Of a stretch of DNA of 40,284 bases, positions 1-7,462 are shown piece after piece. Positions within the stretch are counted from its first letter, which is position 1. Each line of letters starts with the position of its first letter. The stretch spans positions 1 to 40,284 of the forward strand of contig CAJXOF010000021.1 of the NCBI GenBank assembly GCA_913057945.1, read 5' to 3'. Position numbers and translations under genes: made by a program. The DNA comes from an uncultured Hyphomonadaceae bacterium (GTDB lineage Bacteria; Pseudomonadota; Alphaproteobacteria; Caulobacterales; Hyphomonadaceae). Below the pieces are notes generated by a model. It was not told where the DNA came from and ran no database searches. It saw only the letters and a program-made list of their open reading frames with translations.

Positions 1-73
1 TTTTTTTCAAGCAGAAGACGGCATACGAGATCCGCTCTGGTCTCGTGGGCTCGGAGATGTGTATAAGAGACAG
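1..73 (+). other. Untrimmed Illumina P7 / Nextera adapter (artefact)
   Basis: After seven T, bases 8-31 match the Illumina P7 flow-cell sequence. Bases 32-39 are an 8-base index. Bases 40-73 are the Nextera read-2 adapter, ending in the 19-base Tn5 mosaic end at 55-73. This is library DNA, not genome, and real sequence can begin only at base 74. The match to known adapter sequence is from memory but is exact along the whole stretch. It shows that the left end of the contig was not trimmed. Confidence 0.97.
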
Positions 74-154
74 GGCAGGTATCTTCGGGTGGGGTGAGAT
101 GTGGAGAAGGTTGGCTTTTAGTTCAGGCCGTTTCTAAGCAAAGAGTGGGTATAT

Positions 155-487
155 ATGTGTGATCGGAGAATCGATTTAATGTGGGTGGAACGACAAAATA
201 TTGAAGCCGCCCGTCGGCAAGGATTATTGATCTCGGAGATACTTCAGGCCTTAGATTATAAAGGTCTCACAGCTGAACAGATCGAAGTGTACACAGCGCG
301 CGATCTTGCCGACCGCGAGTATTTGCTGGAGCAGGCTTTGCAAGCGCTTCCTCATATTGCCTTCAGCGCTAATAGAAGCGCTGAAGGCAATATGAGGAAG
401 AAACGAAAATCAAAATTTTGGGAACTGAAGAGGCTTTGGCCGAGCTCACGAACAACAGTGATTCGCAATAGGCGCAACGAAGATTAG
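155..487 (+). CDS. Doubtful short ORF, possibly a broken gene
   Basis: The frame gives 110 residues. The first ~70 look protein-like (a helical, charged stretch with EILQALDYKGLTAEQIEV), but the part after the inverted repeat at 347-400 is an unnatural basic tail. A second frame, shifted by two bases, reads sensibly from 394 (EEETKIKILG...) to a TAG at 469-471. The plausible reading therefore switches frame exactly at the hairpin. This fits a gene damaged by a real insertion or by a chimera artefact. No family was recognised, and no clear ribosome binding site was seen. Confidence 0.25.
   Translation: MCDRRIDLMWVERQNIEAARRQGLLISEILQALDYKGLTAEQIEVYTARDLADREYLLEQALQALPHIAFSANRSAEGNMRKKRKSKFWELKRLWPSSRTTVIRNRRNED
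347..400. repeat. Perfect 24-bp inverted repeat with 6-base loop
   Basis: The left arm 347-370 and right arm 377-400 are exact reverse complements, with the loop aataga at 371-376. There is no T-run after it on either strand, so it is not a normal intrinsic terminator. It lies within the doubtful ORF at 155-487 and coincides with a switch of the likely reading frame. It may be a real hairpin or a junction made during library preparation or assembly. Confidence 0.9.
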
Positions 488-492
488 TTCGC

Positions 493-1221
493 CTAAGGAA
501 TGGACAGCCCCAAAACCTCCCCCGCCACAATATCTCCATCATAGAGCGCGCGGCCGAGGATAGACCCCGCAATCGACGCATCTGCCGCCATCAACGCGCG
601 GATGTCATCCACGCTGGCGACGCCGCCGGAGGCAATGATCGGGATACTGACTGTGTTGGCAAGATCTGCCGTAAACGGAACATTGACGCCGGTCTTCAGG
701 CCGTCGCGGCCAATGTCGGTGGCGACGATGGCGGCGACGCCGCAGCCCTCGAAGGCTTTCGCGAGTTCGGTCGCCTTCATGTCGCTGGTCTCGGCCCAGC
801 CCTCGACCGCGACCATGCCATCCTTCGCGTCGATGCCGACCACGACCTGCCCCGGCAGGGCGCGGGCGGCCGCCTTGACCAGTTCCGGGTCGCGCAGCGC
901 GGCGGTGCCGAGAATGACGCGCGAAATGCCGGCCTCCAGCCAGGCATCGATCTGGGCGCGGGTGCGGATGCCGCCGCCGAGCTGGACCGGCGCATCGGTC
1001 GCCTTCAGGATCGCCTCGACCGCGTCGCGGTTCACCGCCTTGCCTTCGAAGGCGCCGTTCAGGTCAACGACATGAAGATGCGTGAACCCCGCCTCGCGGA
1101 AGGCGCGGGCCTGGTCGGCCGGACTGTCGGAAAACACGGTCGCCTGGTCCATCTCACCGCGCAGCAGCCGCACGCACTGGCCGTCTTTGAGGTCGATGGC
1201 GGGATAGAGGGTAAAGCTCAT
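493..1221 (-). CDS. hisA: Phosphoribosylformimino-5-aminoimidazole carboxamide ribotide isomerase
   Basis: HisA is a cytosolic (beta/alpha)8 barrel. It performs the Amadori isomerisation of ProFAR to PRFAR, step four of histidine synthesis. The 242 residues match the family length. The catalytic pair is visible: Asp10 in YPAIDLKDG and Asp131 in VVGIDAKDG. The phosphate-binding loops are LGGGI (81-85), TDIGRDG (168-174) and ASGG (197-200). A strong Shine-Dalgarno (aaggaga) precedes the ATG. It lies downstream of hisH, separated by 91 bases that carry a REP-like palindrome. hisF would be expected next but is missing because real contig sequence ends. The identification is secure. Confidence 0.97.
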   Translation of the reverse strand: MSFTLYPAIDLKDGQCVRLLRGEMDQATVFSDSPADQARAFREAGFTHLHVVDLNGAFEGKAVNRDAVEAILKATDAPVQLGGGIRTRAQIDAWLEAGISRVILGTAALRDPELVKAAARALPGQVVVGIDAKDGMVAVEGWAETSDMKATELAKAFEGCGVAAIVATDIGRDGLKTGVNVPFTADLANTVSIPIIASGGVASVDDIRALMAADASIAGSILGRALYDGDIVAGEVLGLSIP

Positions 1222-1235
1222 AGTGTCTCCTTAGC

Positions 1236-1308
1236 GCTCATCCTGAGCGAAGTCGAAGGAGCGCGCGGGCTGGGAGCGGCGCGCCCTTCGACTTCGTTCA
1301 GGGTGAGC
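1236..1308. repeat. REP-like imperfect palindrome between hisH and hisA
   Basis: The arms 1236-1265 and 1280-1308 are near-perfect reverse complements. Each is built on the motif cttcgacttcgctcaggatg or its complement, with about 14 bases of loop and only a few mismatches. This motif resembles short intergenic repeats I recall as dispersed in many alphaproteobacterial and sphingomonad genomes. It fills almost the whole hisH-hisA gap, so the hisA message would carry a long stem just upstream of its ribosome binding site. It occurs once in this window. Confidence 0.75.
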
Positions 1309-1312
1309 CGGG

Positions 1313-1960
1313 TCATGGGGTCCATGTCAGGAAATTGGAAAGGATGCGCAGGCCGACGCCTTGCGATTTCTCGGGGTGGAATTGCGTGCCGAAGAGGTTG
1401 CCTCGCGCCACCGCCGCCGTGATCGCCTGCGCGCCATAGCTGGCGGTGGCGGCCACATCGGCCGGGTCCGTCACGCGGAACGCATAGGAATGCGTGAAAT
1501 AGACATGCGGCTCTGGCCCGAGACCCGCCAGAATGGCATGCGGCGCGCCGGAAAAGCTGAGCCCGTTCCAGCCCATGTGCGGCACGCGAAAGCCCTCGCC
1601 CGGCTGGATGCGCGAGACCTCGCCGCCGATCCATCCGAGCCCCGGTGTCGCGCCGTCCTCGCGGCCCGTCTCCGCCATCAGCTGCATACCGACGCAAATG
1701 CCGAGGAAGGGCGTGTCGCCGTTGAGGCACGCGGTTTCCAGTGCCTCGACCACGCCTTCCTGCGCGCGCAATCCAGCGGCGCAATCGGCGAAATGCCCGA
1801 CGCCCGGCAGCACGACCCGCTCAGCAGCGAGAATGTCCTCGGCGCGGTTGGTGATGCGGATCTCATGGCCGGTTTCGGCCAGACGTGCGGCTTCGCGCAG
1901 GGCGCGGCCGGCCGAGTGCAGGTTTCCGGATCCGTAGTCGATAAGGGCAACAAGGCTCAT
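1313..1960 (-). CDS. hisH: Imidazole glycerol phosphate synthase, glutaminase subunit
   Basis: HisH is the class-I glutamine amidotransferase that makes ammonia for HisF in the fifth step of histidine synthesis. The chosen ATG gives 215 residues, the usual size; the frame stays open far upstream, but only from MSLVALIDYGSGNL does it look like HisH. The catalytic triad is visible: Cys89 in GICVGMQ, His195 and Glu197 in QFHPEKS. The oxyanion strand PGVGHF is at 52-57. The gene precedes hisA and lies divergently from the M20 amidohydrolase, 111 bases away. Its partner hisF is not in the window. Confidence 0.96.
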   Translation of the reverse strand: MSLVALIDYGSGNLHSAGRALREAARLAETGHEIRITNRAEDILAAERVVLPGVGHFADCAAGLRAQEGVVEALETACLNGDTPFLGICVGMQLMAETGREDGATPGLGWIGGEVSRIQPGEGFRVPHMGWNGLSFSGAPHAILAGLGPEPHVYFTHSYAFRVTDPADVAATASYGAQAITAAVARGNLFGTQFHPEKSQGVGLRILSNFLTWTP

Positions 1961-2071
1961 GGCCGCGCTCTTAGCCTCGCACTCGCGATGAGGGAAGGGA
2001 AAAGCCTCCCTTGCGCCCAGGGGCAAGGTGCCGCAAGTTCGCCAGCACACACTGCCAAACGGAGCCTGCCC

Positions 2072-3508
2072 ATGCGATCCATCCTGCCCGCCCTGTCCGC
2101 CTGCCTGCTCATGGCCTGCGCCGCCACACCCGCCTGGCCGGACGCCGCCGAAAGCGAAGCGCTCAGTCAGGCGCGCAGTCAGTCGGAGCTGACGGAATCG
2201 CTGGCGAGCCAGATGTGGGACTGGGCCGAAGTCGGGTACCAGGAAGAGAAATCCTCCGCCCTGTTGCAGGACACGCTGGCCGGGGAGGGCTTCACCGTCA
2301 CGCCGGGCGTGGCCGGCATTCCGACCGCCTTCATGGCGGAATACGGCACCGGCGGCCCGGTGATCGCCATTCTCGCCGAGTTTGACGCCCTGCCGGGCAT
2401 CAACCAGTCGACCTCCCCCGTGCGGGAGGAAATTCCTGGCAAGGGCGCGGGCCATGCCTGTGGACACAATCTCTTCGGGGCCGGGTCCGTCTCTGCGGCG
2501 ATCGCCGTGCGTCACTGGCTGGAAGAGAGCGGGACGCCGGGCCGTGTGCGCGTCTATGGGACGCCGGCTGAAGAAGGCGGGTCCGGCAAGGTCTACATGG
2601 TCCGGGCGGGCCTGTTCGAGGATGTCGACATCGCCATGCACTGGCATGCCGGGGACCGGAATACAGCCGCCGCCAATACCTCGCTAGCCAATAGGTCTGC
2701 CAAGTTCCGCTTCCGGGGCATCTCCGCCCACGCCGCCGGCGCGCCTGAACGCGGCCGCTCCGCGCTCGATGGCGTTGAGGCGATGAACATGATGGCCAAC
2801 ATGATGCACGAGCACATGCCCCAGGACGCCCGCATGCATTACGTCATCACGTCCGGCGGCTCGGCCCCCAATGTCGTCCCGGACTTCGCCGAAGTCTTCT
2901 ACTATGTCCGCCATCCGGACCCCAAAGGCGTTGAAGCCATCTGGGCCCGCCTCGAAGATGCTGCCCGCGGCGCCGCGCAGGGCACGGGAACAAAGGTCGA
3001 CTGGGAAATCATCCACGGCAACAATCCGCTGCTGGTGAATGAGAAGCTGGCCCGGATGATGGACGAAAAGCTCCGCCAGGTGGGCGGCGTGGAATATACG
3101 GACGCCGAACTGGAGTTCGCCGAGACCATCGCGACGACCTTCGACAATCCAGCGCGTGATATCGCCTCAGCTGCCGAGATCCAGCCCTTCGAGGTTTCGC
3201 TCGGCTATGGCTCCACTGATGTGGGCGACGTTTCCTATGCTGTCCCGACGGTCGGCCTGCGCACCGCGACATGGGTGCCGGGCACGTCCGCCCATTCCTG
3301 GCAGGCTGTTGCCGCCAGTGGCACATCCATCGGCTACAAAGGCACGCAAGTCGCTGCGGAAACGCTGACGCTCGCCGCCGTGGAGCTGTTTACGAATGAA
3401 GGCCTGCGGGCGGAGGCCCGCAAGGAATTCGACGAAAAGCGGGGCCCGGATTACGAGTACAAATCCCTGTTGGGGGACCGCGATCCGCCCCTGGATTACC
3501 GCAAATAG
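2072..3508 (+). CDS. M20-family amidohydrolase/peptidase, AbgB-like, putative lipoprotein
   Basis: This 478-residue protein belongs to the M20D amidohydrolases, close to AbgB, the p-aminobenzoyl-glutamate hydrolase subunit. The metal site is partly visible in GHACGHN (about 132-138) and in PAEEGGSGK, with later histidines near SAHAAG. The chosen ATG gives a signal sequence with an LMAC lipobox (Cys16), so the enzyme is probably exported and membrane-anchored. A longer frame upstream runs antisense to hisH and was discarded. The Shine-Dalgarno is weak (ggag). The gene lies inside the his cluster on the opposite strand and converges on hisB with a 9-base gap. The exact substrate is unknown; other amide or N-acyl amino acid hydrolysis is possible. 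Confidence 0.88.
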   Translation: MRSILPALSACLLMACAATPAWPDAAESEALSQARSQSELTESLASQMWDWAEVGYQEEKSSALLQDTLAGEGFTVTPGVAGIPTAFMAEYGTGGPVIAILAEFDALPGINQSTSPVREEIPGKGAGHACGHNLFGAGSVSAAIAVRHWLEESGTPGRVRVYGTPAEEGGSGKVYMVRAGLFEDVDIAMHWHAGDRNTAAANTSLANRSAKFRFRGISAHAAGAPERGRSALDGVEAMNMMANMMHEHMPQDARMHYVITSGGSAPNVVPDFAEVFYYVRHPDPKGVEAIWARLEDAARGAAQGTGTKVDWEIIHGNNPLLVNEKLARMMDEKLRQVGGVEYTDAELEFAETIATTFDNPARDIASAAEIQPFEVSLGYGSTDVGDVSYAVPTVGLRTATWVPGTSAHSWQAVAASGTSIGYKGTQVAAETLTLAAVELFTNEGLRAEARKEFDEKRGPDYEYKSLLGDRDPPLDYRK

Positions 3509-3517
3509 GGCTTGGAC

Positions 3518-4114
3518 CTAGAGACTGCCCTTGGTGCTCGCCGGCTTGCCGCCCAGTTTCGGGTCAATGGCAATTCCCGCGCGCAGCGCCCGGGCGGTCG
3601 CCTTGAAACAGGACTCGGCAATGTGGTGGCAATTCTCGCCATAGAGGTTCTCTATGTGCAGGCACATGCCGCCATTCCCTGCGAGGGCGTGGAAGAACTC
3701 CTTGAAAAGTTCGGTGTCCATTTCGCCGATCTTGTCTCGGCTGAAATTCACCTTCCAGATCAGGTAAGGCCGCTTGCAGAGGTCCAGCGCGGCGCGGGAC
3801 AGCGTCTCGTCCATCGGCACATAGGCGTGGCCAAACCGGGTAATCCCGGCAAAGTCGCCCAGCGCCTTCAGAATGGCCTGTCCGATGACAATCCCAGTGT
3901 CTTCAACGCTGTGGTGCATATCGATGTGCAGGTCGCCCTTGCAGCGCACGGTCAGATCAATGGCTGAATGTTTGGAAAAGCTCTCCAGCATGTGATCGAA
4001 GAAGCCGATCCCGGTTTCGATATCGGATTTCCCACTGCCATCCAGGTCGAGGGTCACCGAGATATCGGTTTCCTTGGTGGTGCGGGTCACGGTGGCTGTA
4101 CGGTTCTTTGTCAT
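3518..4114 (-). CDS. hisB: Imidazoleglycerol-phosphate dehydratase
   Basis: HisB removes water from imidazole glycerol phosphate in the sixth step of histidine synthesis. It is a manganese enzyme that usually forms large oligomers. The 198 residues match the monofunctional form. Family signatures are clear: FFDHMLESFSKHS (38-50), MHHSVED (66-72), EFFHALA (139-145), NCHHIAES (161-168) and the C-terminal STKGSL. It reads toward hisH and hisA but is separated from them by the M20 gene on the other strand, so it probably has its own promoter in the 123-base gap shared with the EAL gene. Confidence 0.97.
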   Translation of the reverse strand: MTKNRTATVTRTTKETDISVTLDLDGSGKSDIETGIGFFDHMLESFSKHSAIDLTVRCKGDLHIDMHHSVEDTGIVIGQAILKALGDFAGITRFGHAYVPMDETLSRAALDLCKRPYLIWKVNFSRDKIGEMDTELFKEFFHALAGNGGMCLHIENLYGENCHHIAESCFKATARALRAGIAIDPKLGGKPASTKGSL

Positions 4115-4237
4115 GTTGGCCCATATAGTGCGTCGAACGCACTACAGCTAGCGCGTTTTGTTCACTGATTCCTAAACATATTCCGGAAACATAGTTACCG
4201 CACTCATAGGTGGTGACGTGGTGAGGAAGATCTGAGC

Positions 4238-5989
4238 GTGGACAAGCAGAGTTTCATATCGAGACTTCTGGGTCGTATGACCATTCCGAGGTTTGCGGCC
4301 TTTTGTGCTGCGGCGGCCACGATTCTCATTTTCGTGGGCGTGTGGACAATCGAACAGGCTTATGGGGCGCTGATCGAAGGCAAGTCCTGGACCGACATGT
4401 CCTTGCCCCTCTGGGCCGTCGCCGCCCTGCTCCTGTCCTCCGCGGCGGTTGCCGCGATCACGGCTTGGTTCTTTGCCCGCGAATTCCAGAACGTGCTGGT
4501 CGATTTCACGCGTTACCTTGAAGTGGCGCAGGTCGACCCGTCTGCCCGCTTGTCCAATGTGTCTTTCGTTGAACTGCGCCGACTGCGGTCTGTCGTTATC
4601 CGGTCGGTTGGCAAGCTGCGCCGTGACAATGATGCGCTCCGGCGGACGGCCTATCAAGATCCGCGCACGGGAATGCCGAACCTGATCGCACTGGAAGAGC
4701 ACATCACAAAAACGCTGCCGCGCGCCAAGTACGAGACGCCAGCGGCATTGATTGTGCTCGATCTCGATAATTTCACGCGCGCTTCCGAACGCCTCGGCGC
4801 GCTGGCAAGCGAAGCGGTCCTGAAAGCCTGCGGCCAGCGCATGACAAATGCCCTCGACGCGCTTGAAGGTCCGGTTCGCGCCGGGCTGAATGATTGCATG
4901 CTTGCGGCGATGCAGGCGGATAGCTTTGCCCTGTACCTGCCGAGCGCCGTCAGCCGTGACTATGTCTCCAACATTGCGCGGGCCATCCGCCTCGCCTTTG
5001 CGGACCCTTTCATTGTCTCCGGTCAGTCCGTCACGCTCGGTATTTCAGGCGGTATCGTCATCGCGCCGGAAGATGCCGACACGATGCACAAGCTGTTCCG
5101 TCATGCCGAACTGGCCTTGCGGCAGGTGCGAAATGATACCGGGTCGGGCTTCCGCTACTTCTCACCTCGTCTCAACCGTGTGGCGCGTGGCAAGTACATG
5201 CTGGAAGCCGAGCTGCGCGACGCGGTCGCCAACCGGGAATTCAAGACTCATTTCCAGCCCAAGATCGATTTCCAGACCGGACAGGTTGTGGGCGCCGAAG
5301 CGCTGGCCCGCTGGATACGGCCGAATGGCAAGATCATCTCGCCGAACACATTCATTCCGCTGGCCGAGGAGACCGGTCTCGTCAACCAGATCGGCGAACA
5401 GGTCCTGGAAGCGGCATGTGAGTCGGCCCGTATCTGGATGCAGGAAGGCTTCAATGCCACAGTCGCCGTGAACGTTTCGCCGCGCCAGTTCCAGGCAAGT
5501 GACCTGACTGAAACGGTTCTGGCTATTTTGAAGCGGACCGGCCTGCCGCCTAACCGGCTGGAACTTGAGATCACGGAAAGCATGGCCGTTTCCGAACCGG
5601 AAAAGGTCGCCCGCGTGATGCGGCCTCTGCGGAGCCTTGGCACGAAACTCGCGATTGACGATTTCGGGACCGGGCATTCGAACCTGTCCATCCTGACCCA
5701 GCTGCCGTTCGACGTCTTCAAGATTGATCGCCAGTTTGTCTCCGCTCTGGAATCGGATGAACAGGCCCCGGCGATCATCGAGATGATCCTCGCCATGGCC
5801 GAAACCCTCGGCCTGAAAACAGTGGCGGAAGGTGTCGAAACCGAACGTCAGGCCGACTTCCTGCGCCGACGCGGCTGCTCCATGGCGCAGGGCTTCCTCT
5901 ACAGTGCGGGCTTGCCGCATGAAGCCTTCATGGATTTCATTCGGGGTTGGAGCAGCAAGACCCAGACGGCACGCCAGCAGGTCGGCTAA
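4238..5989 (+). CDS. Membrane EAL-domain c-di-GMP phosphodiesterase with degenerate GGDEF
   Basis: This 583-residue protein has two transmembrane segments (about 17-40 and 57-81), a GGDEF-type domain (about 135-310) and an EAL domain (about 325-570). The GGDEF active site reads QADSF at 226-230, so cyclase activity is not expected. The EAL domain keeps its metal and catalytic residues: EALAR (354-358), NVSPRQF, the glutamate of ITES, DDFGTG (474-479), KIDR (496-499), AEGVET (530-535) and QGF. It probably breaks down c-di-GMP, perhaps with the dead GGDEF domain sensing GTP. The start is GTG with aggaag upstream. Its stop overlaps the stop of the convergent GNAT gene by 4 bases. Confidence 0.93.
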   Translation: MDKQSFISRLLGRMTIPRFAAFCAAAATILIFVGVWTIEQAYGALIEGKSWTDMSLPLWAVAALLLSSAAVAAITAWFFAREFQNVLVDFTRYLEVAQVDPSARLSNVSFVELRRLRSVVIRSVGKLRRDNDALRRTAYQDPRTGMPNLIALEEHITKTLPRAKYETPAALIVLDLDNFTRASERLGALASEAVLKACGQRMTNALDALEGPVRAGLNDCMLAAMQADSFALYLPSAVSRDYVSNIARAIRLAFADPFIVSGQSVTLGISGGIVIAPEDADTMHKLFRHAELALRQVRNDTGSGFRYFSPRLNRVARGKYMLEAELRDAVANREFKTHFQPKIDFQTGQVVGAEALARWIRPNGKIISPNTFIPLAEETGLVNQIGEQVLEAACESARIWMQEGFNATVAVNVSPRQFQASDLTETVLAILKRTGLPPNRLELEITESMAVSEPEKVARVMRPLRSLGTKLAIDDFGTGHSNLSILTQLPFDVFKIDRQFVSALESDEQAPAIIEMILAMAETLGLKTVAEGVETERQADFLRRRGCSMAQGFLYSAGLPHEAFMDFIRGWSSKTQTARQQVG

Positions 5990-6510
5990 TTGTCCGTATT
6001 GCGGCGGTACACATTGACGACCGCATCTCTGTAAGCCGACGTCTCCCAAAACTCATAACCGCATTTTTCGGCGACACGCTGGGACCCGGCATTGCCCGGA
6101 TCGATAATGCAGACGCTTTGTCCGGGGCGGTGCTCATCCAGCCAGTCATGCATCGCGCCGACCGCTTCGCTGGCAATTCCCCTGCCCCAGGCCGCTTCCA
6201 CAAAGACCCAGCCAGCCTCAGGCCATTCGGACAGATCCGGAGTCATGCCGCGCATGAAATCTGCGAACCCCCCTTCGCCCAGGAACTCGCCGGTGACCCG
6301 GTCTTCAATGGCCCACGAACTGTAGCCCAGAATGTCCCACATGCCGCGATTGCGACATAGCGTGAACCAGACCTCCTGTCGGGACCGGGGCTGCCCGCCG
6401 ATATGCTTCGTTACGGCAGGCGATCCCCACATTGCAGCCGAAGGCTCGAAGTGGCGTGCTTCGGGCGGGCACAGGACCAACCGGTCGGTGATGATGACAG
6501 GCAAACTCAT
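5986..6510 (-). CDS. GNAT-family N-acetyltransferase (RimJ/RimL type)
   Basis: The 174-residue protein resembles the RimJ/RimL/PhnO-like branch of GNAT acetyltransferases. It has the N-terminal TDRLVL signature, a long central sheet, and an acetyl-CoA loop at WGRGIASEA, followed by NAGSQRVAEKCGYE, typical of the last helix and strand. The acceptor (protein N-terminus, antibiotic or metabolite) cannot be told. The frame is open further upstream, but only from MSLPVIITDRL does it fit the family. It starts 14 bases after the NTF2-like gene, so the two are probably one transcript. Confidence 0.9.
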   Translation of the reverse strand: MSLPVIITDRLVLCPPEARHFEPSAAMWGSPAVTKHIGGQPRSRQEVWFTLCRNRGMWDILGYSSWAIEDRVTGEFLGEGGFADFMRGMTPDLSEWPEAGWVFVEAAWGRGIASEAVGAMHDWLDEHRPGQSVCIIDPGNAGSQRVAEKCGYEFWETSAYRDAVVNVYRRNTDN

Positions 6511-6524
6511 GAGGGCGGTCTGGT

Positions 6525-6953
6525 TCAGGCTTTTTGCTTCATCTTTTCCAGCATGGCGCCCATGGCGGCGTGGACGGCCTGCATGCCTTTCAGAGGACGG
6601 ACCATTACCTTGAAGTCGTCGATCTGGCCGTCGGCGTTCCAAGCGATCATGTCGACGCCATTCACGAGGATGCCATCCATCTCGCATTCAAATTCGAGCA
6701 CAGCCTTGTCCCCACAATCGAATACGCGCGTGTAGCGGAATGTGTCCCCGCCCAGTGTTTGTCCGGCGGCGGTCAGATAGGCCATGGTGATCGGCTTGCC
6801 TTCCTGCGGGGTATGGACGACGGGGCTCTTGAACACGACGTGGTCGGCCAGTTGGACCGACAGGCCTTGAGGAGAATGGTCCCCATTCATCCAATCGAAC
6901 CAGCGCTGCAGGTTCGGGCTATGCCCGGTCATCGGAATAAGGTGCTCTGCCAT
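6525..6953 (-). CDS. NTF2-like / SnoaL-type small alpha+beta protein
   Basis: This 142-residue protein has the cone-shaped NTF2-like fold signature: an N-terminal helix, FDWMNGDHSPQGLSVQLADHVVF, then long beta-strands (TFRYTRVFDCGDKAVLEFECEMDG) ending in IDDFKVMVRPLKG. Proteins of this group include ketosteroid isomerases and polyketide cyclases, but many have no known reaction. A good Shine-Dalgarno (ggggaga) precedes the ATG. It is followed after 14 bases by the GNAT gene. The family call is reliable; the substrate is unknown. Confidence 0.85.
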   Translation of the reverse strand: MAEHLIPMTGHSPNLQRWFDWMNGDHSPQGLSVQLADHVVFKSPVVHTPQEGKPITMAYLTAAGQTLGGDTFRYTRVFDCGDKAVLEFECEMDGILVNGVDMIAWNADGQIDDFKVMVRPLKGMQAVHAAMGAMLEKMKQKA

Positions 6954-6973
6954 CGGAATTGTCTCCCCTTTGT

Positions 6974-7402
6974 TTATTCTTGCAGCGCCGTGACCGGCTT
7001 GCCGATCAGGTAATCGCCAGGATCATTGAAGCAATTGCCGCGAAGGGCCACCCAGCCACCCGGGAAGTCTGGCTCGGTGAAGACAATGTCCACACGTCCC
7101 CAATTGGAGTGGGACTCTCCTGTGGCCGGGTCCGTGACGGCGACATCGCACAGCTCGATGTCGGGGCTTTCCGCCTCGACCCAAATGCCAGCATAGGCGC
7201 CACGGCCCTCATAGACCCCCGCCAGATCCTTGATGTAGACCGTGCCGCGCTCGGTCAGGCCCGGATAGGACCAGACCGCCCAGCCATCATCGGTTTCGTT
7301 CTCATAGACAACGTCTCCGATGGGGGTGGACCAGACTTCATCTGCAATAGCAGACAGGCCAAGCACGCTCAGACCCAGCAGGGTCGTTATGGATTTCCAC
7401 AT
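6974..7402 (-). CDS. Secreted protein of unknown function
   Basis: The family was not recognised. The chosen ATG gives 142 residues, starting with a classic signal peptide (MWKSITTLLGLSVLGLSAIA, cleavage likely before DEVWS). The mature part is acidic and rich in Trp, Tyr and Gly with a single pair of cysteines (in IELCDV and GNCFND), which could form a disulfide in the periplasm. A gggag Shine-Dalgarno lies 8 bases before the ATG; a longer start at 7438 would hide the signal peptide. It lies 20 bases upstream of the NTF2-like gene on the same strand and may be cotranscribed. Confidence 0.8.
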   Translation of the reverse strand: MWKSITTLLGLSVLGLSAIADEVWSTPIGDVVYENETDDGWAVWSYPGLTERGTVYIKDLAGVYEGRGAYAGIWVEAESPDIELCDVAVTDPATGESHSNWGRVDIVFTEPDFPGGWVALRGNCFNDPGDYLIGKPVTALQE

Positions 7403-7462
7403 CGCTGATACTCCCTCTTCAGAGAGCGACCCTACCACGCGAATGCTCGACGTGAAGCGGAA

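Larger units (their letters stand above)
74..492. other. Low-GC segment of uncertain origin next to the adapter
   Basis: This stretch is visibly AT-richer than the rest of the window and lies between the adapter and the stop codon of hisA. In related bacteria hisF commonly follows hisA, but nothing here resembles HisF. The segment holds one doubtful short reading frame (155-487) and a perfect 24-bp inverted repeat (347-400). Because it abuts an adapter, part of it may be a chimeric read or misassembly rather than the true neighbour of hisA. No RNA gene was recognised. Confidence 0.6.

Noticed and set aside
347..400. Inverted repeat as an intrinsic terminator
   Set aside because: No T-run follows on either strand, and the position beside an adapter makes an artefact or broken gene more likely.
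2009..2028. CCTTGC/GCAAGG hairpin upstream of the M20 gene
   Set aside because: Only six base pairs, no link to a start or end of transcription; likely chance in GC-rich DNA.
1361..2071. Long N-terminal extension of the M20 frame
   Set aside because: It runs antisense to hisH, is not like any M20 protein, and would hide the lipoprotein signal that starts at 2072.
5162..6049. Long open frame antisense to the EAL gene
   Set aside because: It is a GC-driven shadow; its residues show no family features, and the plus-strand protein has intact motifs.
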